Program-made: the position numbers and the translations under genes
Notes under the pieces: model-generated
Seen by the model: only the letters and a program-made list of their open reading frames with translations
Database searches by the model: none
Told to the model about the DNA's origin: nothing
NCBI GenBank assembly: GCA_025057335.1
Contig: JANWXG010000187.1
Span: forward strand, 1-5,232
Reading direction: 5' to 3'
Length of the DNA: 5,232 nt
DNA from: a bacterium
GTDB lineage: Bacteria > Armatimonadota > HRBIN16
Shown: one piece after another, positions 4,917-5,232 of the stretch
Layout: the number at the start of each line of letters is the position of its first letter
Numbering within the stretch: position 1 is the first letter of the stretch

Positions 4917-5232
4917 ATGCAGGCATGGAGCGATACAGGATGGCATACCCTGCGCGGCGACGTGCGCCACACAGGATATACCCCCACAAAGATAGAGCCC
5001 CCGTTCCGACTGGCGTGGGCACGATACTTTGAAGGTGAACGCCTGGGCACGGCGATGGAACCTATCGTGGCGGAGGGCAAGGTCTTCATTGCCACGCATG
5101 GCGGCAAAGTGTTCGCCCTGCGAGCGGAGACGGGCGAACCTCTCTGGTACTTCCAGGCGATGGGGGCGTTTCTGCACTCGCCTGCCTACAGCAAGGGATT
5201 AGTCGTCGCGGCGGATGCCGTGGGCTCGGTAT
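4917..5232 (+). CDS. PQQ-like beta-propeller repeat protein, 3' end cut off
   Basis: The frame starts at ATG 4917 and stays open to the right edge (105 complete codons). The N-terminus WHTLRGDVRHTGYTP (about residues 9-23), followed by PPFRLAWARYF, is the usual opening of PQQ-like (BamB/pyrrolo-quinoline-type) propeller proteins, of the W..fRGD..HtGy.P form. Blade sequence follows: AEGKVFIATHGGKVFALRAETGEPLW at about 52-77 (variable, in-out, then 'D/E-x-x-T-G-x-x-x-W'), then a second blade opening HSPAYSKGLVVAADAVGSV. Such proteins act as scaffolds or as extracytoplasmic binding or dehydrogenase-like proteins; cofactor binding cannot be judged from one blade. No signal peptide is present and an in-frame stop at 4893-4895 excludes one upstream, so this protein is probably cytoplasmic or exported in another way. 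It is divergent from lacI and may share its control region. Confidence 0.85.
   Translation, partial: MQAWSDTGWHTLRGDVRHTGYTPTKIEPPFRLAWARYFEGERLGTAMEPIVAEGKVFIATHGGKVFALRAETGEPLWYFQAMGAFLHSPAYSKGLVVAADAVGSV

Noticed and set aside
4733..5107. Upstream extension of the lacI frame to an ATG at 5107.
   Set aside because: The extension lacks any LacI-like sequence, covers the promoter and operator of lacI and overlaps the oppositely oriented propeller gene. The family N-terminus matches the start at 4732.

Overview
The window looks like GC-rich chromosomal DNA from a free-living bacterium that uses polysaccharides. The DUF6807 gene, the LacI-regulated secreted GH13 amylase, the PQQ-like beta-propeller and two families of short palindromic repeats suggest a thermophilic Armatimonadota or a similar environmental lineage. 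That placement is inference from gene content and repeat style; no rRNA or marker gene is present.

Layout, left to right. (1) 3-1091 (+): the 3' part of a DUF6807 ('PmoA-like') gene, probably cut by the left edge. (2) 1092-1379: a convergent intergenic stretch with a GC-rich palindrome and a cluster of small hairpin repeats (signature TTTGTAG...CTACAAA). The last repeat copy overlaps the end of the next gene and contains its stop codon. (3) 1380-3722 (-): a secreted GH13 alpha-amylase/neopullulanase-type gene. Its body (1380-3422) has all the catalytic motifs. It is separated from its own signal peptide (3423-3722) by an in-frame TAG at 3423-3425. The signal-peptide segment also carries two tandem 91-bp GC-rich palindromic repeats (99-bp period) that keep the reading frame open. 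(4) 3722-4732 (-): a LacI-family repressor. Its TGA overlaps the ATG of the amylase leader (TGATG), so repressor and amylase form one transcription unit. (5) 4733-4916: a divergent intergenic region with a consensus sigma70-type promoter for the repressor, a perfect 14-bp palindromic operator at its expected start site, and an extended -10 promoter facing right. (6) 4917-right edge (+): the start of a PQQ-like beta-propeller protein with a good ribosome binding site and no signal peptide.

Inferred logic: the LacI protein represses its own promoter, and through it the downstream secreted alpha-glucan hydrolase, until a sugar (probably a maltodextrin-type ligand) releases it. The most notable feature is the amylase N-terminus. 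Translation is coupled to lacI, an in-frame repeat insertion lies ahead of the signal peptide, and an amber codon sits exactly between signal peptide and mature enzyme. This could be a decaying gene, a sequencing error, or readthrough; the sequence alone cannot decide.
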